Shown here piece by piece: positions 25,014 to 31,935 of a stretch of DNA of 31,935 nucleotides; within the stretch, counting starts at the first letter, position 1, and the number at the start of each line of letters is the position of its first letter. The notes under the pieces were generated by a model. It did not search any database. It worked only from the letters and a program-made list of their open reading frames with translations, and was not told the DNA's origin. Source of the stretch: Desulfitobacterium sp038181555 (lineage in GTDB: Bacteria > Bacillota > Desulfitobacteriia > Desulfitobacteriales > Desulfitobacteriaceae); assembly GCF_038181555.1 (NCBI RefSeq), contig NZ_JBBWUA010000028.1, positions 1-31,935 on the forward strand, in the 5' to 3' direction. The position numbers were made by a program, and so were the translations under genes.

Positions 25014-25500
25014 CTATTTGTTAACCAACAATTCCAATAGTTCTTGTTCGATCTTTTTCTCCAGTACCCCTTCTCCCCCCAAAATAATCCCCCGGTCATT
25101 TTTCGAGCTTTCAGGTATTCCTTGGTTTCAGGCATAACGATCATTTCCACCCAACCTGATAATGTTATCCTGATTCAAGCCGGTGATTTCCGTTATCTGC
25201 TCGTAGACTTTTGAGCTGGTACCCCTTTGCCCCCAATCAAATAGACTTTGACCGGCTTAATTTCGACGATTTTTTGCCTGACCGCAGCACTAAACCCGTC
25301 TTTTTCTATTAGAATAATCGGGCTCAGGGCCGCCGCCGCGCTGCTGCTAATGCTTAAGGCGTCGGCATAGATGGCTTTGGCTATCGCCAGCGCGGTATCC
25401 ACCCGAATCTGTCCCGCAAGCCTCTGTATCCCTGTTAATGATTTGTTCATTTTAAAATCCCATTTAACGATTTCCTGTTCGACAGGAATGGTCATACTTT
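25014..25500 (-). pseudogene. Decayed CWB2 surface protein gene, C-terminal remnant
   Basis: This stretch matches the C-terminal anchor of the right-hand CWB2 gene but carries at least three lesions. One internal deletion fuses the first CWB2 repeat (TALAIAKA) directly to the second (YADALSISSSAAAA). A one-base loss after IGGKGV shifts the frame and ends it within a few codons. A second deletion joins the start of the third repeat (near 25140) to its C-terminal end. The original stop codon survives at 25014-25016. The 5' end breaks off just after the MTIPVEQEIVKWDFKM segment, where the leader of the LytTR regulator begins. The whole N-terminal part, including the signal peptide, is lost, so the product cannot be exported. 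Confidence 0.88.
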
Positions 25501-25501
25501 G

Positions 25502-25586
25502 CCTGAAATGTAAAATCGGTCTGGCAAGGGAGGACTTTTCATGGTAAATTTAAGCTGGGTTTTTATCTTATGGGAGTTGAGATGAT
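25502..25586 (+). promoter_or_regulatory. Leader of the LytTR regulator gene, duplicated at 12.1 kb
   Basis: This leader is conserved with 12111-12190, including its CCTGAAATG start and the TTATGGGAG ribosome-binding segment. No clear -35/-10 pair is seen. Conservation alongside a second CWB2 gene suggests a functional promoter or leader in the ancestor. Confidence 0.55.
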
Positions 25587-26312
25587 TTGAAAATTGCAGT
25601 TTGTGACGATGATTTGCAGGAGCTTGACCGAATTTCATCTTTATTAGATACATATCTTAAGGATACAAAAGCCGGTCTTATCTACAAGACTTTTCACAAC
25701 GCTACAGAGCTTCTTTCCACTATGAGCATCTCAGATTACGATTTGCTGCTTTTAGATATTCTGATGCCTGGTATGACCGGTATGGAGGCCGCTCATGAGA
25801 TTAGGGGGTTTGACACAGAAGTAAAAATTGTCTTTCTTACCTCTTCGCCGGAATTTGCAGTGGAAAGCTATGCAGTCAAGTCCTATGACTATATACTCAA
25901 ACCAGTTTCTAAGGACAAGCTTTTTTCCATACTGGATTCCGTTATTGCCGAGGAACAAAAACCGCTGGAGGGTCTGACAGTCAAAACTCAGTCAGGCCTG
26001 ACCCGCATTTTGTTCTCCAAGCTGGCCTTTGTAGAGGTCATGAACAAAAAGCTGTACTTTAACATGGCAGACGGAAGCGTACGGGAGGTGTCTTCACCTC
26101 TGGTGGATATCGAGGACCAGCTTTTATCCCGACCGGAGTTTGTCAAGGTGCAACGCTCCTATATTGTCAATCTGTGGCAAGTGGCTGAGCTCGGAGCAAA
26201 GGAGCTTATCACCCATGCCGGAAAAACCGTGCCGATTTCCCGCCTGCTTTACAGGAAGGTACGAGAAGCATATATGAAGCATCTGTTTCTGGAAAAAGGG
26301 GTGGAACGATGA
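25587..26312 (+). CDS. LytTR-family response regulator
   Basis: A 241-aa AgrA/VirR-type regulator. The receiver domain (about 1-120) has the acidic cluster DDD (7-9), the phosphoacceptor Asp57 in LLLLDILMPG, a conserved FLTSS and the Lys in LKPVSK. The LytTR DNA-binding domain (about 135-237) shows FVKVQRSYIVNL and PISRLLYRKV. Such proteins bind direct repeats upstream of secretion, cell-wall or signalling genes. The start is a TTG at 25587 with GGGAG ten bases upstream; the nearest ATG frame stops at once. The stop overlaps the ATG of the kinase gene by 4 nt, so translation is coupled. It is divergent from the CWB2 pseudogene, a likely former target (inference). Confidence 0.93.
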   Translation: MKIAVCDDDLQELDRISSLLDTYLKDTKAGLIYKTFHNATELLSTMSISDYDLLLLDILMPGMTGMEAAHEIRGFDTEVKIVFLTSSPEFAVESYAVKSYDYILKPVSKDKLFSILDSVIAEEQKPLEGLTVKTQSGLTRILFSKLAFVEVMNKKLYFNMADGSVREVSSPLVDIEDQLLSRPEFVKVQRSYIVNLWQVAELGAKELITHAGKTVPISRLLYRKVREAYMKHLFLEKGVER

Positions 26313-27607
26313 ATTTTTTTTCTAGCTTTTTGATTGGTATTACCATACTTTTTGGTATTAGTGCTCAGATGCTTCTTTTAGATATCCGTATCAAAGACCT
26401 CAAAAAAACTCAGCGTATTTTTTTCGGAGTTGGCAATTTGCTGGTTCTGGCAGTGAATATGGCACTTTCCCTGATTTTGCCGCCGGACCAGCATATGAAG
26501 ATTTATGTACTTGTCATTCACGTACCCATCTTTCTGATTTTTTGGATTACGACCAAAACAGCCGCTATCAAAGTTGTATTTGCTTTGTTTACCGCCGTTT
26601 TTATGATCTACCCTGCCAATGTGGTGCTGACCATCATTTCAAAAACTGCCAAATGGCTTTATCCGACAGGATTTTATATTTCCTACATTGCCGTTTGTGC
26701 GGTTATGTTGACGATTATTTACCGCTTTTTCAAGCCAAATTTTAATTATTTGAACAAAAACTTTAACGGAATTAGTTTCCTAAAGCTTTGCCTTCTTCCG
26801 TTAACTTATAATATATCTAACTACTGGCTGGGGATGTACAATTTTACCGCTGCCATATCTACAGAAGTCTTTTCTCTGCGCATCCTTATTTTTATTATCA
26901 CTCTTACCGCTTATATTCTGATTTTGGACATTGCAAAATCTACTCGTGAAAAGGAAGTCTTGCAGGGGGTAAAGATGGTTTTATCCTTGCAGCTGGAGAG
27001 TGCAAATCAGCAGTTGTCTGCCCTGGAAGCCACACAGGAGCAGTCCGCCATATACCGCCACGATATGAGGCATCATTTTGCTCTGATTGGCGGTTACCTT
27101 GCCGCTGGAGACAGTCAAAAGGCAGAGGAATATGTAAGGAGTGCCCAGGCGGATATTGATGAGATCACGCCTCACCGCTATTGTAAGAACAACACTGTCA
27201 ATCTGATTTTGTCCTCCTGTGCGGCGAAAGCAAAAACAAATGGCGTTGCTCTTTCAGTGGAGGCAGACCTGCCACAGTCGCTTTCCCTATCCGAAACAGA
27301 GCTTTGTACCCTGCTATCAAACGGACTGGAGAATGCCATTATGGCTGCAGCACAGGTTGCTGATGACCAATTCAGAAAAGTAAGAATCAGCTGCCAAACC
27401 CACAAGGACAATTTACTGATTTTTATCGAGAACAGCTTCACGGGTGAGGTGGCAATGGAGAACGGTTTGCCCCAAAGCCGCCGTGAGGGGCATGGCTTTG
27501 GGGTTAAAAGCATGGCGATGATCGCTGAGAAATATAATGGCTACTGCTCCTTTGAAGCCAAGGGCGAGCTATTTACCCTGAGAATTGTCTTGCCGCTGGA
27601 CAAATGA
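26309..27607 (+). CDS. GHKL sensor histidine kinase (AgrC-like)
   Basis: A 432-aa membrane kinase partnering the LytTR regulator. The first 210 residues hold about six hydrophobic segments, a sensor layout like AgrC/NatK kinases. A short coiled coil (about 215-245) leads to the phosphoacceptor box RHDMRHHF with His251. The ATP-binding GHKL domain follows with the N-box NGLENA and the G-box HGFGVKSMAMIAEKYNG. No peptide pheromone gene (AgrD-like) or AgrB protease lies nearby, so the ligand is unknown. It is cotranscribed with the regulator through an ATGA overlap, and a strong hairpin follows the stop. Confidence 0.92.
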   Translation: MNFFSSFLIGITILFGISAQMLLLDIRIKDLKKTQRIFFGVGNLLVLAVNMALSLILPPDQHMKIYVLVIHVPIFLIFWITTKTAAIKVVFALFTAVFMIYPANVVLTIISKTAKWLYPTGFYISYIAVCAVMLTIIYRFFKPNFNYLNKNFNGISFLKLCLLPLTYNISNYWLGMYNFTAAISTEVFSLRILIFIITLTAYILILDIAKSTREKEVLQGVKMVLSLQLESANQQLSALEATQEQSAIYRHDMRHHFALIGGYLAAGDSQKAEEYVRSAQADIDEITPHRYCKNNTVNLILSSCAAKAKTNGVALSVEADLPQSLSLSETELCTLLSNGLENAIMAAAQVADDQFRKVRISCQTHKDNLLIFIENSFTGEVAMENGLPQSRREGHGFGVKSMAMIAEKYNGYCSFEAKGELFTLRIVLPLDK

Positions 27608-27657
27608 ATAGGTATGGTATACTCCCCACCTATATACCTTCATAATTGCATAAAGCA

Positions 27658-27697
27658 AAGTCACATGTGTATAGTGAATACTACAAACATGTGACTT
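27658..27697. terminator. Bidirectional terminator between kinase and nuclease genes
   Basis: AAGTCACATGT and ACATGTGACTT form a perfect 11-bp stem, extended in the loop by GTAT/ATAC. T-rich tracts follow on both strands (CTTCATTTTTATT on plus, TGCTTTATG on minus), as expected between convergent genes. The rest of 27608-27834 shows no gene. Confidence 0.85.
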
Positions 27698-27834
27698 CTT
27701 CATTTTTATTACTCAAATGTAAGCGCCTAATAAGACAGTGTGTAGAAACCTATCTAAAACTATGCGGCATGGAAGTCTGACAGGATAAAAGAATCCCTGG
27801 GGGTATCAATTACGACGTAGAGTGCCTTGATTTC

Positions 27835-28716
27835 TCATTCATCTAAGTTCTTGCCACGAGGATACGGCTCTTTATCTTTCCATATCGTGCCTTCTTTTGT
27901 GTGATAATGCTGTCCGTGCCCGGTTACAATGTGTTCGCTCGGCGAAGATCGTTCGATTATATCTTTGTTTGTGCTATCAGGATCTGAGTCATAAGCAGAA
28001 TAATCATCAACATCAGGATTGTCTGGGTCATAAGTAAAATAATCATCCACATCAGTTTTGTTCTGATTGGTGCTTCTAGAATTTCTATCGAGAGATTCTT
28101 TTACTACGGCGACTGTAGCCAGCGCAACTGGTATTACTATCGGGTCTATGACTTTTTTGTAGCGAATATAAAATTTCATAGCTTTACCTGCAAAATGTTT
28201 AACTGTGCCTATAAACCCTTTTTTCGACGCGTTTATTGAACCAGGTGGTATGACTGCTTTGGTATTGCCTACATTTTCAGTGGTCGAAGTATCTGTATTG
28301 TTAGTTTTATTTTGGGCTTGGTCACTCGTGCTTATTATTATTGGCTCGCTTAATTCAAGAATCTCACACGGCTCATACTTGTCTAAGCCAAAGTCACTTG
28401 TCTCACCAGTGGTTGGATTGTAATAACCATTCGTAGGGGTTTGAAAATTCCCATCGTGTGCAGTAAAATGTTCAGTCCTTGATAGGAATTGGATATTCTC
28501 CAAATCCCCTTGATATTCTGGGTATTTTTCTGCGCTCTTCATATGATGACCTTCAAATGCTTTTCCATCGTCACCATATGCCTTTCCTCTATCAAGTATA
28601 TCTTGCTGTTGTTCCGGCGTCCAATCGCGCGTACCTTTGCCTTCACGAACTAGTTTTTGCTCTTTAGACCAAGCAAGTGCAATAGCCTTATTCGCTGCGG
28701 AGGTTCGTTTTGACAT
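27835..28716 (-). CDS. HNH (GHH-type) nuclease, toxin-like
   Basis: A 293-aa protein. The N-terminal third (about 28-100) is an HNH/Endonuclease VII-type domain of polymorphic-toxin type: DWTPEQ, then FEGHHMKSAEKYPEYQG with His57 and His58, then GDLENIQFLSRTEHFTAHDGN with Asn74, His83 and His87. Then come a Thr/Asn-rich linker, a hydrophobic segment (190-205, PIVIPVALATVAVV), an Asp-rich part with two DVDDY repeats and a tail with GHGQHYHTKEG and KDKEPYPRG. There is no signal peptide or delivery domain. In most such toxins the nuclease is C-terminal; here it is N-terminal. GGAGG eight bases upstream lies in the last codons of the SUKH gene, so translation is coupled. DNA cleavage and toxicity are inference. 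Confidence 0.82.
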   Translation of the reverse strand: MSKRTSAANKAIALAWSKEQKLVREGKGTRDWTPEQQQDILDRGKAYGDDGKAFEGHHMKSAEKYPEYQGDLENIQFLSRTEHFTAHDGNFQTPTNGYYNPTTGETSDFGLDKYEPCEILELSEPIIISTSDQAQNKTNNTDTSTTENVGNTKAVIPPGSINASKKGFIGTVKHFAGKAMKFYIRYKKVIDPIVIPVALATVAVVKESLDRNSRSTNQNKTDVDDYFTYDPDNPDVDDYSAYDSDPDSTNKDIIERSSPSEHIVTGHGQHYHTKEGTIWKDKEPYPRGKNLDE

Positions 28717-28720
28717 TGCA

Positions 28721-29146
28721 TCAACCTCCTATGCCCAGCAATTCATTAAGGCCATTAAGGAAGCAAAAAAAGTCGGAGTATGTTTCATCGCTCTCAATCT
28801 TTCCAGCTTCATGATTATAAATGGAGACTTGTTCTCCTGCTTTTTCACATACAATCGGATCACCGGAAGATAATGTTCCGATAACAATATAGTTTTCATT
28901 AGGTCTGTCACTGTCGTTCACATCTATTACTGGTTTATGTGCTACGCCGTATAATTGAATTCCAGCAGGCAAGAAACACTCACCGCCATCGGAGAACAGC
29001 AGCCATTCCTTGAATTTCAAAGGGAGCTTGATTTCGTGTTCTTTTTCAAACAGTTCAATCTGCTCATTCGTTGCTCCTGTCAGGAAGCTCATTTTTCCAA
29101 GTGAGTTTAACCCACTGACTATATTTCTTAATTCATCAGATAACAT
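28721..29146 (-). CDS. SMI1/KNR4 (SUKH) family immunity-like protein
   Basis: A 141-aa cytoplasmic protein with the SUKH pattern: helical start, ATNEQIELFEKEHEIKLPLKFKEWL, then SDGGECF, LYGV, a NYIVIGTLSSGDPIVCEK strand and a C-terminal FFCFLNGLNELLG helix. SUKH proteins are the commonest immunity proteins of bacterial nuclease toxins. It lies directly upstream of, and 4 nt from, an HNH nuclease gene, so protection against it is likely. The usual order is toxin first, so this arrangement is reversed. The start at 29146 is chosen because GGGAG lies eight bases upstream; the ATG at 29161 is part of that binding-site segment. Confidence 0.85.
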   Translation of the reverse strand: MLSDELRNIVSGLNSLGKMSFLTGATNEQIELFEKEHEIKLPLKFKEWLLFSDGGECFLPAGIQLYGVAHKPVIDVNDSDRPNENYIVIGTLSSGDPIVCEKAGEQVSIYNHEAGKIESDETYSDFFCFLNGLNELLGIGG

Positions 29147-29173
29147 ATTAATCACTCCCATAAAATATAATAA

Positions 29174-29187
29174 TGAACATTAGTTCA
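29174..29187. promoter_or_regulatory. Inverted repeat in the promoter region of the SUKH/nuclease pair
   Basis: TGAAC and GTTCA flank a 4-nt spacer about 30 nt upstream of the SUKH start. A weak TTGAAC -35 with a TTTTAT -10 at 17-nt spacing overlaps it on the minus strand, so it could be an operator. Confidence 0.3.
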
Positions 29188-29490
29188 AATCTACTCGACA
29201 AATTCTCATTTTATCTCCCTAACATCTTAAACCGTCCACAAACCCCCGGGAAAATCCAAAAAACATCTAAATCGACCACTACAAGCCCATGTTATCTAAA
29301 TCGCTCTGTCACGTTCAAAATCTTGCCTTTGGACTTGTTTCCAGGAACAGATATTTTCACAATTATTGCTTATCCCATTTTCACCCTAAAGCCCCAGAAA
29401 TCCTTTGTTTACAGGCTTTTTATTACACTCACTTCTCCACCCTCGTAATCAATACTACCGTCTCAACGTGGCTCGAGTGTTCATTATTGA

Positions 29491-29588
29491 TGTCGGGGTT
29501 CTCGGGAACAAGTCAACCATTTTTTAGTGTTATAGCGGTATGTGGAAACATATCAACGTTTTTGAGGTTCTTGGGAACATATCGACAC
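29491..29588. repeat. Three imperfect direct repeats, possible IS21-type end
   Basis: Related units lie near 29495-29519, 29535-29558 and 29565-29588. Cores read GTTCTCGGGAACAAGTCAAC, GTATGTGGAAACATATCAAC and GTTCTTGGGAACATATCGAC. The first and third contain GTTC-N4-GAAC. The array opens with TGTCGGGG. Serial repeats next to a TG-starting tip resemble the transposase-binding ends of IS21-type elements, but no istA/istB genes or second end are present, so this would be a relic. Confidence 0.4.
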
Positions 29589-29649
29589 CATTTACTACTT
29601 TTCTGACGTAAGCCACCCTTCTTCATAGTGCCTTGAGGATACAAAAAAG

Positions 29650-29683
29650 ATGCCGCTAGGACCTGTTAGAGTCTTTGCGGCAT
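29650..29683 (-). terminator. Terminator of the right-hand CWB2 gene
   Basis: ATGCCGC/GCGGCAT stem with a smaller inner stem, followed on the minus strand by a C and six Ts. Sequence similarity extends into the loop of the 6430-6465 terminator, so gene end and terminator were duplicated together. Confidence 0.88.
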
Positions 29684-29765
29684 TACCTTAACTTAAATTT
29701 GTCTAAATGTAGACAACAAGTCAATGAAAACCGATTTCATTCCTTCTATTGACTTACAACAGTGT

Positions 29766-31935
29766 CTATTTGTTAACCAATAATTCCAATAGTTCCTTTT
29801 CAATCTTTTTCTCTAGTACTCCTTCTCCCCCAAAGATAACCCCTCCGACCATTTTTCGGGTTTTCAGGTATTCCTTGGTTTCATCCGGGATACTGTCATT
29901 TACCAGAATAATCGGTGCATTGTAATTAGCAGCATAAACACTGCCGGCCAAGGCATCCGGGAAGTTCTTACCTGTGGCCATGCAGGCGCTTTGACCCGAG
30001 AGGTTAAAGTATTTGGCGATAACTAACGATGTGGCGTAGCGATCCGCTCCGCCCATCCGAATAATGTTGTCCTCATTTAATCCGGTTATTTCTGCTACCT
30101 GGTCAGAGACTTTTGAGCTGATAACCCCTTCGCCTCCGATCAAATAAACTTTTATCGGCTTGATTTCCGCGATCTTTTGTCTGACCGCTGCACTGAACCC
30201 ATTTTTTTCTACCAGGAAAATCGGACTCTCTGCCGCCGCCGCGCTGCTGCTGATGCTCAAGGCGTCGGCATAGTTTGCTTCATTGACCAAAATTAGCGGT
30301 CTGCCGACTGGCACTTCCAGTTGGTCAGCGACCTTCAGCGCTGTTTCGCTGCGGTTTTCGCCGCCGAGTCGGGTAATCTTGGTAAACCCAGCCGCGCTAA
30401 TTTTGTTTACGACTTCCTGCCCGACAACGCCGGTTCCTCCTAGGATATAGACTGTTCCTGCACTATCCAAGTTTGTTTTTAGATAATCCAGGAGCTTTTT
30501 CTGTTCTGCCTCGGTACTGCCCACTAGCAGGATCGGCGCATTGAGCTTATAGGCCAGGACGCTGCCCGCCAAGGCGTCCGGATAATTGGAAGCCGTGGCC
30601 AGAACAGCATTTTGAAGTTTGGTGGTATAGTTGGCTTTCGCTATGGCAAGAGCCGTATCCACACGGTTTTCTCCAGCGAGTCGCTGTAATCCCACAATCG
30701 CTTTATTCATTTTGAAATCCCATTTAACGATTTCCTGTTCGACAGATATGGTCATGCTTTTATAAGGTTCATAACCTTCTTTGGTGGCTACGAGATAGTA
30801 ATCTGTGGTCGGAAAGACCATAAAGGCATAAGCGCCCTCTTTGCTACTTTCCTGAGGATTCTTATTGTTATTGGGTTCGAAGCCATCCAAAATCGGCAGC
30901 TCCACGTGGGTATTGGGAGTTTTGCCATTTTTTACATTTCTCGCTGTATCGGCATAGTATAAGGTAACGTGTACACCGGTAATCGTCTGCCCGGTGGTAG
31001 AATCACGGACGATACCGTAAGGATCGATCAAAGTACTGGTAACACTACTGACTTGGCCGTTATTACTCACTTTGACTTCGATCGTACCGATGGTTATTAT
31101 TTGGCCGTTGCCCAGATCAAACGTGACAGCAAACTGCGACTCTGTGGAGCCGGCTAGGTTGCTGATTTCGATAGTACCGTCCGCCTTTATAGTAATGCCG
31201 GCATCCTGGTTGGTGACCGAAGAGAATCCCAGCTTGCTCAAATTGCCGACCGGGCTCTGGGTCCCGTCGGGCTGTTTAAAGAGAATCGCCTCCTGGGATT
31301 TTATTTCTACGACGGCTGATCCGTTAGTTGCCGTCGACACCTTGGCTTCAATCCCTTTGACTTCTTCTCCTGTTACACCGTCAATAACCTCCCCAGTAAT
31401 CGTGCCCGAGTTGGATCCTACCGGAGGAGTTGGGGAAGTCCCTGCTCCGCCGCCTCCGTCTCCTCTGCTTGAAGCTTGGGTATAGGTAGCACTAGCAATG
31501 GCGCTGTTATTGTAACCTACTCGGACTGCAACCGCTTTGATGGTCATGGCAGCATTTACGGTTATCTGAGCCGTATATTCCTGAGTCGATCCTGCTACTA
31601 CCGTTCCCGGATCTGAATTATCCGTTGTATAGTAAATATGGTCAGCTCCTGCTGAAGTAATAGTAACGGTGCTGCCAAAGGCTATGGCTCCCCCTGCCGG
31701 GCTGAACGTCGGCGTAGCTTGGGTCAGCATGGCCCGGGTAACTTTAATGGTATAGGTTTTGGCGGTTTTGCCCGCTTCTATGGCAACGACGGTGATCGTC
31801 CGTTCCACGCCCGGTGTCAGCGCGATTGGAGCGGAGGCGTTTCCGCTAGTGACTGCAACTCCGTCTACGGTGATGGTTCCGCTTCCGGTCGGGGTGATGG
31901 TGATGGTTCCCACTCCGTTGGTGACTGTGACTCCG
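29766..31935 (-). CDS. CWB2 cell-wall-anchored surface protein, N-terminus outside window
   Basis: The frame runs open to the right edge, so at least 722 C-terminal residues are present and the signal peptide is missing. Order seen: end of a cadherin-like beta-sandwich (GTITITPTGSGTITVDG), a chitobiase C-terminal-like domain (about 55-150 of the visible part, with ADHIYYTTDNSDPG), a Gly-rich linker, the stalk beginning GEVIDGVTGEEVKG, and three CW_binding_2 repeats (starting LQRLAGENRVDTALAI, TRLGGENRSETALKVA and IRMGGADRYATSLVIA). The stalk and anchor match the protein at 6542-11803 closely, but the N-terminal parts do not. It is an exported wall-attached protein of unknown ligand with its own terminator. 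Confidence 0.92.
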   Translation of the reverse strand, partial: GVTVTNGVGTITITPTGSGTITVDGVAVTSGNASAPIALTPGVERTITVVAIEAGKTAKTYTIKVTRAMLTQATPTFSPAGGAIAFGSTVTITSAGADHIYYTTDNSDPGTVVAGSTQEYTAQITVNAAMTIKAVAVRVGYNNSAIASATYTQASSRGDGGGGAGTSPTPPVGSNSGTITGEVIDGVTGEEVKGIEAKVSTATNGSAVVEIKSQEAILFKQPDGTQSPVGNLSKLGFSSVTNQDAGITIKADGTIEISNLAGSTESQFAVTFDLGNGQIITIGTIEVKVSNNGQVSSVTSTLIDPYGIVRDSTTGQTITGVHVTLYYADTARNVKNGKTPNTHVELPILDGFEPNNNKNPQESSKEGAYAFMVFPTTDYYLVATKEGYEPYKSMTISVEQEIVKWDFKMNKAIVGLQRLAGENRVDTALAIAKANYTTKLQNAVLATASNYPDALAGSVLAYKLNAPILLVGSTEAEQKKLLDYLKTNLDSAGTVYILGGTGVVGQEVVNKISAAGFTKITRLGGENRSETALKVADQLEVPVGRPLILVNEANYADALSISSSAAAAESPIFLVEKNGFSAAVRQKIAEIKPIKVYLIGGEGVISSKVSDQVAEITGLNEDNIIRMGGADRYATSLVIAKYFNLSGQSACMATGKNFPDALAGSVYAANYNAPIILVNDSIPDETKEYLKTRKMVGGVIFGGEGVLEKKIEKELLELLVNK

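Larger units (their letters stand above)
29147..29765. other. 619-bp gene-free stretch, with repeats and a terminator
   Basis: No conserved ORF is seen in any frame. It holds the upstream region of the SUKH/nuclease pair with an inverted repeat (29174-29187), a triple imperfect repeat (29495-29588) and the terminator of the right-hand CWB2 gene. The rest is AT-rich, with nothing recognised. Confidence 0.6.

Noticed and set aside
29173..29606. Plus-strand open frames of 91 and 105 codons in the gap before the right-hand CWB2 gene
   Set aside because: Composition is not protein-like, no binding sites or known motifs are seen, and one runs through the repeat array.

Overview
The window looks like a Gram-positive, low-to-moderate GC genome of class Clostridia. 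A Desulfitobacterium/Desulfosporosinus-like member of the Peptococcaceae would fit, but this is inference. The grounds are strong AGGAGG-type ribosome binding sites, some GTG/TTG starts, many lipobox proteins without outer-membrane genes, cell-wall-binding-repeat-2 (CWB2) surface proteins and a GHKL/LytTR two-component pair. I see no rRNA, tRNA, CRISPR array or intact transposase.

Layout. (1) 1-6.3 kb, all minus strand: a chemoreceptor, then a Rieske-type oxygenase followed 53 nt later by a PAS-GGDEF diguanylate cyclase, then a lipoprotein. (2) 6.5-11.8 kb: a 1753-aa secreted CWB2 surface protein with tandem repeats, a beta-helix-like middle, FN3 and Listeria-Bacteroides-type repeats, and its own terminator. 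(3) 11.8-12.45 kb: a gene-poor scar holding the 5' leader and first codons of a lost LytTR regulator and a 38-bp CWB2 fragment. (4) 12.46-23.08 kb, minus strand: a compact operon of a small LuxR-type HTH protein, three zinc-ribbon proteins, two lipoproteins, a 2180-aa lipoprotein with two von Willebrand A domains, a fourth zinc-ribbon protein and a small terminal ORF. Directly upstream, behind a strong terminator, lies a 12-transmembrane LuxR-family regulator (23.2-24.7 kb). (5) 25.0-27.6 kb: a decayed CWB2 pseudogene and, divergently, a LytTR response regulator and its GHKL sensor kinase. (6) 27.8-29.15 kb: an HNH (GHH-type) nuclease toxin-like gene with a SUKH/SMI1-KNR4 immunity-like gene. 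(7) 29.15-29.75 kb: a gene-free stretch with three imperfect repeats that may be an IS21-type end. (8) 29.77 kb to the right edge: a second CWB2 surface protein, incomplete at its N-terminus.

How it fits together. The window is dominated by envelope-facing functions: surface proteins with one shared C-terminal anchor and different N-terminal halves, lipoproteins, membrane sensors and a toxin/immunity cassette. The CWB2 loci at 12 kb and 25 kb look like two differently eroded copies of one ancestral divergent unit (CWB2 gene / leader / LytTR regulator). The most interesting and least understood unit is the vWA/zinc-ribbon/lipoprotein operon. Its function is not known to me; a membrane-associated assembly controlled by the neighbouring LuxR-type proteins is inference.
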